Part shown: one piece after another, positions 24,838 through 33,555 of the stretch
Position numbering within the stretch: the stretch's first letter is position 1
How the letters are laid out: each line of letters starts with the position of its first letter
NCBI RefSeq assembly: GCF_000800015.1
Contig: NZ_JUGR01000001.1
Span: forward strand, 3,348,001 to 3,412,000
Source of the DNA: Terriglobus sp. TAA 43
Lineage (GTDB): Bacteria > Acidobacteriota > Terriglobia > Terriglobales > Acidobacteriaceae
Direction: 5' to 3'
DNA length: 64,000 nucleotides
The notes under the pieces: generated by a model
Database searches by the model: none
Seen by the model: only the letters and a program-made list of their open reading frames with translations
Told to the model about the DNA's origin: nothing
Position numbers and translations under genes: made by a program

Positions 24838-26076
24838 TTACTGCTGCTTGGGTACGCCGGTGTAATAGCCGTCGCGGTATTGCAGGATGAGCTTCTTCTG
24901 CTTGGGGATGTCGACGGTGAGGCGGTGGTAGCCGTCGTCGTTGTTTACGGGTGAGAAGCCGAGGCGGTACTGGCTGCGGAGTTCTTCTGCGATGTCCTTG
25001 TAGATGTCGGCGACGGTGTATTTCTTGGTGACTTCAAACATGCGGCCGCCGGTTTCTTCGGTCATGCGTTGCAGGATTTTCTTGCCGTCGTTCTTTTCGC
25101 GGCTGCCCTGATCACCCATGCGGCCGCCACCGCCGGGGAAGCCACCGCGGCCGCCGGGAAAGCGTCCGGGGAATCCGTTGCCGTAGCCGTTGTGATCCTG
25201 TTCGCCTTTGTAATAGATCGCGTAGACGGTGAAGTCGGCGCGTTGCGCGGCTTCAATGGCGTCGGTGAGGGATTCGCGGCTGCCGCGGTCGTCGCCGTCG
25301 GTGAGCAGGATGAGTGCTCGGCGGCTGGGGCCAGCGGGCTTGGCGTCCTTGGTGGGTTTGGGCAGGACTTCGGTGGAAGCGAGATAGACGGCGTCGTACA
25401 GGAGCGTGCCGCCGCCTGCTCCTCCGCGCTGGCCACCTCCTCCGGGACGCTGACCGCCGCCGTGACGGCCTTGTCCACCGTAGCCGCCGTAGCCTCCGCT
25501 GCCGTAGCCGCCGTTGTTGCTGGTGCTTCCGCTGTTGCCTGAGTTGCCGCTGCCGTTGCCGTTGTCGCTACGGTCGTCCTGATTGAATTGAGGCTTTTCG
25601 CGGTCGGAGTCAATCTTTTGCAGGGCTGCCTGGAGTTTCGGCATGGAGTTAGTGACGTCTGCAAGGAGGTCTGCCTGCCGACCGAACTGGATGATGAAAG
25701 CGTTGTCGCGGTCGGGTTGCAGCATGTTGTCGAGGAAGGAGGAGGAGGCGGTGCGCTCCGCGTCGAGGACGGTGCGCTGGCTGCCGCTGACGTCGACCAT
25801 GAGGCCGAGCGTGAGCGGGAGGTTGTTCTCCTTGTCGAAGTAACGGATGTTCTGCGATTTGGCATCGACGGTGAGGGTGAAGTCGTCCTTGGTCAGGGTG
25901 CGGACGAGCTTTTCCTTGCTGTCGCGGACGGTGACGGGGACGACGACGAGGCGTGCGTCGACGTTCAGCGTTTGCGTCTTGGCGTCTGCTTGTGAGGCGC
26001 TTTGAGCCAGGGCAGGCAGGGGGAAGGCGAGCAGAGAGGCGCACAGGAGGGCGGCAACAGGCGCGGAGTATCGCAT
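24838..26076 (-). CDS. VWFA-related Acidobacterial domain protein with Gly-rich insert (first of two)
   Basis: 412 residues with a signal peptide (APVAALLCASLLAFPLPALA). An N-terminal beta domain (VVVPVTVRDSKEKLVRTLTK) is followed by a von Willebrand A domain with the metal-site start LGLMVDVSGSQ (DxSxS), and the C-terminal SQYRLGFSP and LQYRDGYYTG segments match TIGR03436. Between LQAALQKIDSD and GGTLLYDAVYLAST a region of about 70 residues is Gly/Ser/Asn-rich, and a second Gly-rich stretch follows the YAIYYKGEQ strand. A homologue without these inserts is encoded at 45480. Function is unknown. Confidence 0.9.
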   Translation of the reverse strand: MRYSAPVAALLCASLLAFPLPALAQSASQADAKTQTLNVDARLVVVPVTVRDSKEKLVRTLTKDDFTLTVDAKSQNIRYFDKENNLPLTLGLMVDVSGSQRTVLDAERTASSSFLDNMLQPDRDNAFIIQFGRQADLLADVTNSMPKLQAALQKIDSDREKPQFNQDDRSDNGNGSGNSGNSGSTSNNGGYGSGGYGGYGGQGRHGGGQRPGGGGQRGGAGGGTLLYDAVYLASTEVLPKPTKDAKPAGPSRRALILLTDGDDRGSRESLTDAIEAAQRADFTVYAIYYKGEQDHNGYGNGFPGRFPGGRGGFPGGGGRMGDQGSREKNDGKKILQRMTEETGGRMFEVTKKYTVADIYKDIAEELRSQYRLGFSPVNNDDGYHRLTVDIPKQKKLILQYRDGYYTGVPKQQ

Positions 26077-26140
26077 GAACGATTGGACGTTGGCGGTGGT
26101 GCGAAGGCTACAGGATGCGCGAAGTTGCGTAGGCCTGTCG

Positions 26141-26920
26141 CTAACGTTTCATGATGGTGTTGGCGATGCCGTCCCAGAGGGTGAGGCGCGACTGCAGGGC
26201 GTAGGTAGCGGCTTGTTCGGCTTCCTGCCACTTGTGCTCGTCGTTGCCGCAGAGTTCGGCGATCATGCGGAGGGCCATGGGGCCGTGTGCTTCGCCGTCG
26301 ACTTCAATGTGGCGTTCGAGGTACCAGAGGAAGGTGTCGAGGTTGCCGCCGAGGTCGCGGTTCAGATCGCGCACGAAGCCTTTGAACATTGCCGGGATGA
26401 GGTCTTCACGGCCGAAGGTGAAGGCTGCAGCGGTGGTGTGGAGTTTCTCTTCGCTGAGGATGTGGAAGGTGTCGCGCACGAAGAGCTTTGCCGGTTCGGA
26501 GGCGTGGCTACCGCGCACGGCTTGGTGCAGATCGGCGCCGTCGCGCAGTGCGAAGACGAGGCGGTCGATGGCGGTAGTGTCGGCTCCGCACTGCTTCATA
26601 GCGAGGAGATACAGCTCGAAGTGGCTGAGGGATTGGCCGTTGTAGACGTCGGTTTCTTCGCCGAGGACGATCTCGTTGACGAGGCGTCGGCTCTCGGGGA
26701 ATGTGCTCGGAATCCATGGGACGTCGATGCAGGTGAGTCCGCGCTGGAGCGCTTTGAGCAGGCTCATGAAGTCCCACACGGCGAAGACATGCGACTCCAT
26801 GAAGGTGTGCAGGTCAGCGAGAGTGTGGAACGAGCTGTAGAGGCGGTGGTTTGCGAGCTGGTCGTAAAGCGGTTTCAGCTTTGCTTCGAGGGCTGCGATC
26901 TGTGGTGTGGTCGCGGTCAT
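26141..26920 (-). CDS. DUF3050 protein (heme-oxygenase-like fold)
   Basis: 259 residues from ATG 26920. The frame is open to 27190, but that part overlaps the DUF971 gene and is Arg/Pro-rich shadow. DUF3050 is all-helical and related to heme-oxygenase-like proteins. Candidate metal ligands are visible: E42 and H44 in FMESHVFAVWDF, acidic residues near 88-89, H100, H161, and E202/H204/D208/H212 in YLERHIEVDGEAHGPMA, where D208-x3-H212 matches the heme-oxygenase-like diiron oxidase pattern. The start overlaps the DUF971 stop (ATGA). Activity is unknown; a metal-dependent oxidase is an inference. Confidence 0.8.
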   Translation of the reverse strand: MTATTPQIAALEAKLKPLYDQLANHRLYSSFHTLADLHTFMESHVFAVWDFMSLLKALQRGLTCIDVPWIPSTFPESRRLVNEIVLGEETDVYNGQSLSHFELYLLAMKQCGADTTAIDRLVFALRDGADLHQAVRGSHASEPAKLFVRDTFHILSEEKLHTTAAAFTFGREDLIPAMFKGFVRDLNRDLGGNLDTFLWYLERHIEVDGEAHGPMALRMIAELCGNDEHKWQEAEQAATYALQSRLTLWDGIANTIMKR

Positions 26921-27354
26921 TTTGCGGCTACCTTGAAGGGCAATGCGTTCTGATCGAGACGGCGAAGGAAGTCCCAGGAGTAGATGCCGCTTTCGTGGCC
27001 GTCGGCCCACTTGAACTTGATGGCGTAGCGGCCGATGGGCTCTGCGCTGTTGGGCTTTGCGGGCGGCGTGTAGATGGGGAAGAGGGCCTTGGGCGCGGGG
27101 CGGGGTTCGCCGAGGGCGCGGCCTGTCTTCTCGCGTTCTTCGTGGCAGGTGGCGCAGGGGCAGGCGTCGCGGAGGTAGGGGAAAGTCCACTTGGAGTGGT
27201 GGCCGTCTTTCCAGGTGATCTCCATGCCAGTGCCGTTGGTGATGTCGACTTTGACCTTGGCGGGGCTGATGGCGGCAGGGGGCAGCGGCTGTTCGGTGGC
27301 GGCGGTGCGCTCACTCTCTTCGCGGCTGATCATGCGGATGCCTTCGTGACTCAT
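26917..27354 (-). CDS. DUF971 protein (gamma-butyrobetaine hydroxylase-like N-terminal domain)
   Basis: 145 residues. The central domain carries WKDGHHSKWTFPYLRDACPC and ATCHEE, the DUF971/GBBH-like pattern in which Cys and His bind zinc, and a second WADGHESGIYSWDFLR segment. The first 35 residues are a low-complexity Pro/Ala/Glu extension. In eukaryotes this domain is joined to a dioxygenase; here it stands alone. It lies 18 bases after the TauE/SafE gene and overlaps the DUF3050 gene, so these three form one transcript. Confidence 0.88.
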   Translation of the reverse strand: MSHEGIRMISREESERTAATEQPLPPAAISPAKVKVDITNGTGMEITWKDGHHSKWTFPYLRDACPCATCHEEREKTGRALGEPRPAPKALFPIYTPPAKPNSAEPIGRYAIKFKWADGHESGIYSWDFLRRLDQNALPFKVAAK

Positions 27355-27372
27355 ACTTCTAATTCTCTTCCT

Positions 27373-28164
27373 TCAGTGGGCCGGATGCAGGGTGCGGTAG
27401 AAGAAATAGCCGCTGACACTGAATCCGACGATGATGACGAGGATGCGCATGGCGCGTTGGGGAAGTTTGCGGGCGTAATGTGCGCCGATATAACCGCCGA
27501 TGCCTGCGGCGATCATGGCGATGAAGCAGTAATGCCAGACGACGGCGCGCTCCACGATGAAGGTGACGACTGCCGAAAAGTTGGAGAGGCAGGCGACGAG
27601 GACTTTCATGCCGTTGAGCTGGTGCATGTCGTCCACGCCCAGGAGGGCGAGCAGCGCCATGACCATGAGGCCTCCGCCTGCGCCGAAGTAGCCGATGTAA
27701 ATGCACACCGGCAGCAGCAGCGGAAAGAGGAGCAACGATGAGATGGGGCGATGTACATGTGGCTGGCTTGTTTCTTTACGCATCCAGCGGCTGATGCGTC
27801 CGGAAAAGAGGAACAGCAGGGTGGCGCTGCTGATCATCCAGGGCAGGATGTAAAGAAAGATTTGTGGGGGCAACCACAGTAGAATCAGCGCTCCAGCCAC
27901 TCCGCCGAGGATGGAGGTGATGAATGCAACGACGAGGAGTTCGCGGCGGAGGTCGTTGCGGAGTTTCAGAACGCTGGTGAGCTGGCCGGGCCAGATGGCG
28001 ACGGTGTTTGTTGCGTTGGCCTGGACGGGCGGGATACCCACGCCGAGCATGGCCGGGAAGCTGATGAATGATCCGCCTGCCGCTGCTGCGTTGAGAGCGC
28101 CGGCTGCCAGCGACGCGACGACCAACAGGATGTAATGGGCGTGCGTGGACAGCATTGTGGGCAT
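27373..28164 (-). CDS. TauE/SafE-family anion exporter-like permease
   Basis: 263 residues with about eight membrane spans. The two family repeats are visible: AAGALNAAAAGGSFISFPAM near the N-terminus and GYFGAGGGLMVMALLALLGV in the second half; ATNTVAIWPG also fits. TauE/SafE proteins move sulfite, sulfonate or organic anions across the inner membrane. It is first in the operon with DUF971 and DUF3050, which suggests that the transported compound is the substrate or product of those proteins, an inference. Confidence 0.88.
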   Translation of the reverse strand: MPTMLSTHAHYILLVVASLAAGALNAAAAGGSFISFPAMLGVGIPPVQANATNTVAIWPGQLTSVLKLRNDLRRELLVVAFITSILGGVAGALILLWLPPQIFLYILPWMISSATLLFLFSGRISRWMRKETSQPHVHRPISSLLLFPLLLPVCIYIGYFGAGGGLMVMALLALLGVDDMHQLNGMKVLVACLSNFSAVVTFIVERAVVWHYCFIAMIAAGIGGYIGAHYARKLPQRAMRILVIIVGFSVSGYFFYRTLHPAH

Positions 28165-28252
28165 TACTGTTCATTTTATCGGTTTGAAGAGCTGTGGTGA
28201 TGTAGGGGAAATTTGCCCGATTCGGGGGCCTATCGATACACGGGTGTTTCAT

Positions 28253-28279
28253 TTGAGGTAGTGAGGTGCTCAGTATAAT
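28253..28279 (+). promoter_or_regulatory. Promoter directly before the acyltransferase gene
   Basis: A perfect -10 TATAAT (28274-28279) has a -35-like TTGAGG (28253-28258) at a 15-base spacing, slightly short. The start site would fall at about 28286, next to ATG 28287, so the message is probably leaderless. Confidence 0.5.
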
Positions 28280-28286
28280 TAGCCCG

Positions 28287-29459
28287 ATGCCCCCAACCGA
28301 TGACCGTTTTTCTCCGCTTACTGAAGTACGGAATCCTGTTTCATCGGCAACAACAGTTAAGCGTCCACCGCACCTGAAAGCGTTGACGAGCATACGTGCG
28401 CTGGCCGCACTGTATGTGGGCTTCTTTCACATGGTGCGCCCATTTGAATTGTGGGGCAGGTTTGCCGGGTTCTGGGGTGCTGGCTACACGGCTGTCAGTT
28501 TCTTCTTCTTCCTTTCCGGGTTCATCCTGGTCTACACGCATGGCGTGGAGTTTGTCAGTGGGAAGGGAGACGTAAAACGCTTTCTTGTGGCCCGCTTTGC
28601 GCGCGTGTATCCGCTGTACCTGCTCGTCACGATCATTGCGGGCTTTCTTAGCTATAAAGTAATTTTTCACCCTAAGTACCACGTGATTGCGTACATAGCG
28701 CAGGTATTCATGCTGCAGTCCTGGCATATCCGCCTGACGCCGTTTTTCAATATCGTTGCGTGGAGCTTGTCAGAAGAAGCTTTCTTTTACTTCTGTTTCC
28801 CCTTCATCGCTCCGCGCTTGCGGCCAAACTCCCTGCGCCATGGCATATTGCTGCTGGCGGGATGCTGGGTTCTTGCTTTGATTCCAGGCATGATTGCCAT
28901 GCATCTTGACCCCGCCCGCGCATGGAGCGAGGTCGCTCTGTCCAATCATGGTCCGGTGGTGTACGTTGTTCGCCGATTCCCACCGCTGATGCTTCCCCAG
29001 TTCCTGTGCGGCATCGTGGCGGGATGGATTTATTTGCAACGGCCGATCAGCGACGGCTTTGCAAAGGTGGCCTTGGCCGTTGGGAGCGTGGTGATGGTTA
29101 CCGCTTTGCTCTTCGCGGATCATCTGCCGTTCGTTCTGCTGCATAACGGTCTGCTGATTCCTTGCTATGTGCTGATTCTTTATGGGCTTGCACGTCCGAA
29201 TATCGTGTCGAATGTGCTGTCGTGGTCCCCGTTTGTTCTGGCGGGCGAGGCAAGCTATGCGTTTTACCTGACGCATTTCATGTTTAACGACTGGGCATGG
29301 TGGGTCTTTCACTGGCCGATGACGATTGCCGGCCTGGTGCCTCGGCTGCTTGTTCTTCTGCCTCTGAGTCTCCTGCTGCATTTGTATGTGGAGCGTCCGG
29401 GCCGCCGCTGGGTGATGAAGTGGTGGGATGCCCGGGCGGCGAGGTTGCAGGCCGCTTAG
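28287..29459 (+). CDS. Acyltransferase 3 (OafA/NodX-type) membrane protein
   Basis: 390 residues, start ATG 28287; a GTG at 28266 would lie before the promoter. About ten membrane spans with acyltransferase-3 motifs: LTSIRALAALYVGFFHMVRP (first helix with the catalytic-type histidine), RFLVARFARVYPLYLL-like segment, WSLSEEAFFYFCFP and a C-terminal SYAFYLTHF...YVERPGRRWV. Such enzymes O-acetylate or acylate surface sugars such as O-antigen, exopolysaccharide or antibiotics. The first 30 residues are hydrophilic. It stands alone; the acceptor sugar is unknown. Confidence 0.9.
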   Translation: MPPTDDRFSPLTEVRNPVSSATTVKRPPHLKALTSIRALAALYVGFFHMVRPFELWGRFAGFWGAGYTAVSFFFFLSGFILVYTHGVEFVSGKGDVKRFLVARFARVYPLYLLVTIIAGFLSYKVIFHPKYHVIAYIAQVFMLQSWHIRLTPFFNIVAWSLSEEAFFYFCFPFIAPRLRPNSLRHGILLLAGCWVLALIPGMIAMHLDPARAWSEVALSNHGPVVYVVRRFPPLMLPQFLCGIVAGWIYLQRPISDGFAKVALAVGSVVMVTALLFADHLPFVLLHNGLLIPCYVLILYGLARPNIVSNVLSWSPFVLAGEASYAFYLTHFMFNDWAWWVFHWPMTIAGLVPRLLVLLPLSLLLHLYVERPGRRWVMKWWDARAARLQAA

Positions 29460-29501
29460 TCCAGAGGGGCGTCCGCATCGTTATTCAGCCTGGAACATCC
29501 A

Positions 29502-30434
29502 ATGACCGTGAGCAAAGTTCAGAATCACCCGTCTGTTTTACGTAAACTGCGGCAGCTCTGGAATGTTGTTCGTGAGAGCCACCGCCAACCGATGCAGGGC
29601 AAACCGAATCCGCCGAAGCTGGTGGACCCGGAAGAGCTTGGCGTTACCTTCATTGGCCATTCTTCATTCCTTATCCAGATTGCTGGCCGCAATGTGCTGG
29701 TAGATCCCGTGTTTGCAACGCGGTTGATCCTGCTGCGTCGCGCTCGGCTGCCGGGTGTGGAGATTGACCATCTGCCGCCGATTGATGCGGTTCTGCTGAC
29801 CCATGCGCATATGGATCACCTGAATCTGCCGTCGCTGCGGAGGATTGTTCGTCATGCGAAGAAGCTGACGGGCGTGGCACCGGAGGCGATTGTGCCAAAG
29901 GGCGTGAGCGATCTGGTTGCCAAGGTTGGCTTTCGCAAGGTGACGGAGTTGGAGTGGTGGGAGAAGACGTCGCTTGAGGGCGATGATGTGTCCGTGACGA
30001 TGACTCCTGCGAAGCACTGGGGCGCGCGCATGTTCAGCGATACGCACCGGCTGTTTGGTGGGTATGTGATCGAAGGCGCGGGGCACAGCGTGTACCACTC
30101 AGGCGATACGGCTTACTTCAATGGCTTCCGCGAGATTGGGCGCAGGCTGCAGCCGGAGATTGCGTTGCTGCCGATTGGCGCTTACTACCCGGATAGCTAT
30201 CGCGCGGTGCATACTTCGCCGGAAGAGGGATTGCAGGCGTTTCTGGATCTGGAATCTGCAACGACGATGATTCCGATGCACTATGGCACGTTTCCGCTGG
30301 GCAAAGAGCCCATGGATGAGCCTCCGGTCCGGCTGATGGCAGCGGCGAAGAAGCTTGGCGTGGCGAATCGTGTGGATGTGATGAGTGAAGGCGAGACGTT
30401 TGTGGTGAAGACGGCTGCGATGCAGTCGGCGTAA
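29502..30434 (+). CDS. Metallo-beta-lactamase-fold hydrolase (UlaG/NAPE-PLD-like)
   Basis: 310 residues, no signal peptide, start ATG 29502. Family motifs: LGVTFIGHSSFLIQIAG at the start of the fold, THAHMDHL (HxHxDH zinc site), TPAKHWGARM, SVYHSGDTAYF and MIPMHYGTF. This resembles the UlaG/NAPE-phospholipase D subgroup of MBL hydrolases, which act on lactones or phosphodiesters. It lies 42 bases after the acyltransferase on the same strand and may share its promoter. Substrate unknown. Confidence 0.88.
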   Translation: MTVSKVQNHPSVLRKLRQLWNVVRESHRQPMQGKPNPPKLVDPEELGVTFIGHSSFLIQIAGRNVLVDPVFATRLILLRRARLPGVEIDHLPPIDAVLLTHAHMDHLNLPSLRRIVRHAKKLTGVAPEAIVPKGVSDLVAKVGFRKVTELEWWEKTSLEGDDVSVTMTPAKHWGARMFSDTHRLFGGYVIEGAGHSVYHSGDTAYFNGFREIGRRLQPEIALLPIGAYYPDSYRAVHTSPEEGLQAFLDLESATTMIPMHYGTFPLGKEPMDEPPVRLMAAAKKLGVANRVDVMSEGETFVVKTAAMQSA

Positions 30435-30447
30435 CTCTGGAATTGGT

Positions 30448-30744
30448 TTAAACGGCCGCGGCGGGCGAGAGCTTTGCCGCGGCTTCTTCGTTTGTGACGC
30501 CGAGAACGTGGATCACCTTGGAGCGCGAAGTGAGACCCGCGGCGATGTTGATGCTTGTCTTCGGAACGTTGAGCGCGGTGGCGAGATAGCGGATGAGTGC
30601 TTCGTTCGCTTTGCCATCGACGGCGGGTGCGTTCAGTGCGATCTTGATGGCTTCGCCGTAGAGACCGACGACGCCTTCGCGCGATGCGCCGGGCTGCACG
30701 CGGATTGCGAAACTTACGCCGCCGTCGATGTCTCGGATGTTCAT
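30448..30744 (-). CDS. DUF167 (YggU-type) protein
   Basis: 98 residues. The DUF167 signature appears as IRVQPGASREGVVG and LNAPAVDGKANEALIRYLAT, followed by the strand-helix pattern with LTSRSKVIHVLG. This small conserved protein has no known function; it often accompanies yggS, as here (7 bases apart). It is 13 bases from the converging MBL hydrolase gene. Confidence 0.92.
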   Translation of the reverse strand: MNIRDIDGGVSFAIRVQPGASREGVVGLYGEAIKIALNAPAVDGKANEALIRYLATALNVPKTSINIAAGLTSRSKVIHVLGVTNEEAAAKLSPAAAV

Positions 30745-30751
30745 TGCGAAA

Positions 30752-31483
30752 CTATTCTTCGTCGTCTTCGCGGTACTTGGTGCGGGTGCCGAAGATGGCG
30801 GAGCCTACGCGGACGCAGGTGGAGCCTTCTTCGATGGCTACTGCGAAGTCGTGCGACATGCCCATGGAGAGTTCGGGGAGTGAGAGGCCTTCGATGGTGG
30901 CTACGGCTTCGTCGCGGAGTTCGCGGAGGCGACGGAAGTAGGGGCGTGCGCCTTCGGGATCGTCGGTGTACGGCGGGACCATCATCAGGCCGCGGACTTC
31001 CAGGCCGTTCATTTCTTCGAGGATGTTGCGCAGCAGGCCGGTGAGGGCGTATTCGCCGATGCCGTGCTTGGTTTCTTCCTCGGAGAGTTTGACTTCGACG
31101 AGGATGGGCAGGACTTTGCCAACCTGTTCACAGACGTCGTTGAGACGGTTCGCAACCTTCAGGCTGTCCACTGAATCCACGGCGCTGAAGACCCATGCGG
31201 CTTTGCTGGTCTTGTTGGACTGCAGGTTGCCGATGAGATGCATCTCAAGCTGGCCCACGTCTTCACCGAGGATGGTGTGGAGCTGCTGCTGCTTGTGCTC
31301 CCACTCCTGCAAGCGGTTTTCACCGAAAAGGCGCTGGCCTGCGCGGAACGCTTCGGCGACGACGTCCGGACCCCAGGTTTTGGAAACGGCCATCAGCTTC
31401 ACGTCTGCGGGGTTACGGTTCGCTTTGGCGCAGGCGGCTGCGATTTCCGCGCGTACCTGCTCTAAATTTTCTGCAATCGACAT
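30752..31483 (-). CDS. YggS-family pyridoxal phosphate-binding protein (PLPBP)
   Basis: 243 residues, TIM-barrel PLP-binding protein of the YggS/PROSC family. Family motifs: KLMAVSKTWG (PLP lysine), FGENRLQEWEHK, HLIGNLQSNK, LVEVKLSEEETKHG, GLMMVPPY, and ELSMGMSHDFAVAIEEGSTCVRVGSAIFG. The family maintains B6 vitamer homeostasis rather than catalysing a known reaction. It is downstream of ruvB (9 bases), a common arrangement in housekeeping clusters, and upstream of DUF167. Confidence 0.95.
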   Translation of the reverse strand: MSIAENLEQVRAEIAAACAKANRNPADVKLMAVSKTWGPDVVAEAFRAGQRLFGENRLQEWEHKQQQLHTILGEDVGQLEMHLIGNLQSNKTSKAAWVFSAVDSVDSLKVANRLNDVCEQVGKVLPILVEVKLSEEETKHGIGEYALTGLLRNILEEMNGLEVRGLMMVPPYTDDPEGARPYFRRLRELRDEAVATIEGLSLPELSMGMSHDFAVAIEEGSTCVRVGSAIFGTRTKYREDDEE

Positions 31484-31492
31484 ACTTCCAGC

Positions 31493-32581
31493 TTAGTCGA
31501 ACAGGGTTGGCTTATCGAATTGATTTGCCTTGGTGGGCACGGGATAGCCGAAGTGCTCGTAGGCGCGGCGTGTGGCGACTCGGCCGCGGGGGGTGCGGTC
31601 GAGGAAGCCGATTTGCATGAGGAAGGGTTCGTAGACCTCTTCGAGCGCGTCTTCTTCTTCGGCGAGTGCTGCGGCCAGGGTGTTCAGGCCGACGGGGCCG
31701 CCGTCGTACTTTTCGATGATGGTGCGAAGGAGGCGGCGATCGAGTTCGTCGAATCCGTGGGGGTCGACTTCCAGCATCTGCAGTGCGGCCTGTGCGGTCT
31801 TCTGGTCGATGACGCCGTTGGCGCGCACCTGTGCGTAGTCGCGAACGCGGCGGAGGAGTCGGTTGGCGATACGCGGTGTGCCGCGCGAACGCATGGCGAT
31901 TTCTGCTGCGCCATCTGCGTCGATCTGCACGCCGAGGACTTCCGCGCTGCGTTCAACGATGAAGCGAAGGTCGTCATCGTTGTAGAACTCGAGTCGCAAC
32001 AGGATGCCGAAGCGTGAACGCAGTGGCGATGACAGCAGGCCGGGACGCGTTGTTGCAGCGACGAAGGTGAAGGGACGAATCTCCATCACGTGGGTGCGTG
32101 CTGCAGGGCCCTGGCCGATGATGATGTCGAGCTTGTAGTCCTCGAGTGCTGTGTAGAGTTTTTCTTCCAGTACCGGCTGCAGACGGTGGATTTCGTCGAG
32201 GAAGAGCACCTGCTTTTCGCGCAGGTTGGTGAGGATGGCGGTGAGGTCGCCCTGGATTTGCAGGGCGGGGCCGCTGGTTTGCTGGAAGCCCACGTTCATC
32301 TCGTTGGCGATGATGGTGGCGAGCGTGGTTTTGCCAAGACCCGGGGGGCCGTAGAGCAGAACGTGATCGAGAGCATCGCCGCGTGACTTGGCGGCTTCGA
32401 GCGCGATGGCGAGCTGCTCTTTTGCCTTGTGCTGGCCGATGAATTCGCCGAGGCGGTTGGGGCGCAGCTTGAGTTCGAAGGCTGCGTCTTCGCCCATGCT
32501 GCTGGCGCTGACGAGGCGCTCTGCATCTGCTGAGGGGGTGGAGCGGTTTAGGTCGAAGCGCTTTTTGTTGAGAAAGTCCAT
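31493..32581 (-). CDS. ruvB: Holliday junction branch migration ATPase RuvB
   Basis: 362 residues. The AAA+ core has Walker [10 protein letters not shown], Walker [11 protein letters not shown], the RuvB signature [19 protein letters not shown] before it, and [18 protein letters not shown], followed by the winged-helix domain ending [15 protein letters not shown]. RuvB hexamers with RuvA drive Holliday junction migration in recombination repair. ruvA and ruvC are not in the window. The N-terminus (first 40 residues) is slightly longer than usual. It leads the operon ruvB - yggS - DUF167. Confidence 0.98.
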   Translation of the reverse strand: MDFLNKKRFDLNRSTPSADAERLVSASSMGEDAAFELKLRPNRLGEFIGQHKAKEQLAIALEAAKSRGDALDHVLLYGPPGLGKTTLATIIANEMNVGFQQTSGPALQIQGDLTAILTNLREKQVLFLDEIHRLQPVLEEKLYTALEDYKLDIIIGQGPAARTHVMEIRPFTFVAATTRPGLLSSPLRSRFGILLRLEFYNDDDLRFIVERSAEVLGVQIDADGAAEIAMRSRGTPRIANRLLRRVRDYAQVRANGVIDQKTAQAALQMLEVDPHGFDELDRRLLRTIIEKYDGGPVGLNTLAAALAEEEDALEEVYEPFLMQIGFLDRTPRGRVATRRAYEHFGYPVPTKANQFDKPTLFD

Positions 32582-32655
32582 CGTTCAGGTCGCTAAGGCG
32601 ATGGTACGGCGAAGATTGCGCTGTGGCAACGGCGGTGCCTGATAGGCTGTGGCCC

Positions 32656-33555
32656 ATGACCCGAAAGCATGAAGCCACATCGCGTTCGCTCGTCATTGTT
32701 GCGTTTGCCTGCGTTTACTTTTTCTGGGGATCGACGTTTGTTGCGATTCGCGTGGGTGTGCAGTCGCTTTCGCCTGCGTTTGTCTCGGGGTTTCGTTACT
32801 GTGCGGCGGGCGTGATCATGCTGACGGTACTTGCGTTGCGCGGTACTCGGATTGTGTTGCCGCGTGCGGAGTTTCAGCGTGCGTTGTTGCTGGGTGTGGT
32901 GATGCTTACGGGCAATAACGTGATGATCAGTTGGGCAGAGCAGTCGCTTTCTGCTGGGCTGGCTGCATTGTTAGCTGCGGCGATTCCATTGATGATCGCG
33001 TTGGCGGAGACGTTTATTCCTGGCGGAACGCCTTTGAACCGCATGGGCTGGTCGGGCACGGTGTTGGGGTTTGCAGGGCTGGTTGTTTTGCTGGCTCCGC
33101 TGCTGCGAGGTGGTGTCGGTTCTGCATCGACCGGCGTGATGATCATGCTGGTGGCGGACCTGCTGTGGGTTGTTGGGTCGCTTTATTCGGGACGCAAGCC
33201 TTCGCAGGTTGATCCTCTACTCGGTGCTGGCTGGCAGATGTTGCTGGGCGGTACGTTGAGCATTGTGCTGGGATCAGCGCTGGGTGGATGGCAGAGTGCG
33301 CATTGGAATAAGAGCGCGCTGCTGGCGGTGTTGTGGCTGGTGTTCTTTGGATCGTTGGTGGGCTACACCGCATACATGTGGCTGCTGCATCATGTGCCGG
33401 TGGCGAAGGTGGCAACGTATGCCTACGTGAATCCGATTGTCAGCGTGGCTTTGAGTTCGGTGCTGCTGCATGAATCGCTGCATGGATCGCAGTGGATTGC
33501 GATGGCAATCATCCTGGCTTCTGTTGCGCTGGTGACTGCGAGTAAGGCTGCTTAG
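32656..33555 (+). CDS. EamA-family (DMT superfamily) exporter
   Basis: 299 residues from ATG 32656 (a GTG at 32623 is also in frame). Two EamA repeats give about ten membrane spans: FACVYFFWGSTFVAIRVGV in the first half and WVVGSLYSG to HHVPVAKVATYAYVNPIVSV in the second. The family exports amino acids, nucleotide metabolites or drugs. Divergent from ruvB; its stop overlaps the stop of the converging amine oxidase gene by 2 bases. Substrate unknown. Confidence 0.92.
   Translation: MTRKHEATSRSLVIVAFACVYFFWGSTFVAIRVGVQSLSPAFVSGFRYCAAGVIMLTVLALRGTRIVLPRAEFQRALLLGVVMLTGNNVMISWAEQSLSAGLAALLAAAIPLMIALAETFIPGGTPLNRMGWSGTVLGFAGLVVLLAPLLRGGVGSASTGVMIMLVADLLWVVGSLYSGRKPSQVDPLLGAGWQMLLGGTLSIVLGSALGGWQSAHWNKSALLAVLWLVFFGSLVGYTAYMWLLHHVPVAKVATYAYVNPIVSVALSSVLLHESLHGSQWIAMAIILASVALVTASKAA

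Noticed and set aside
26075-27741. Long plus-strand frames over the DUF3050, DUF971 and TauE/SafE genes
   Set aside because: They are antisense to three genes with clear family motifs and overlapping start/stop signals.
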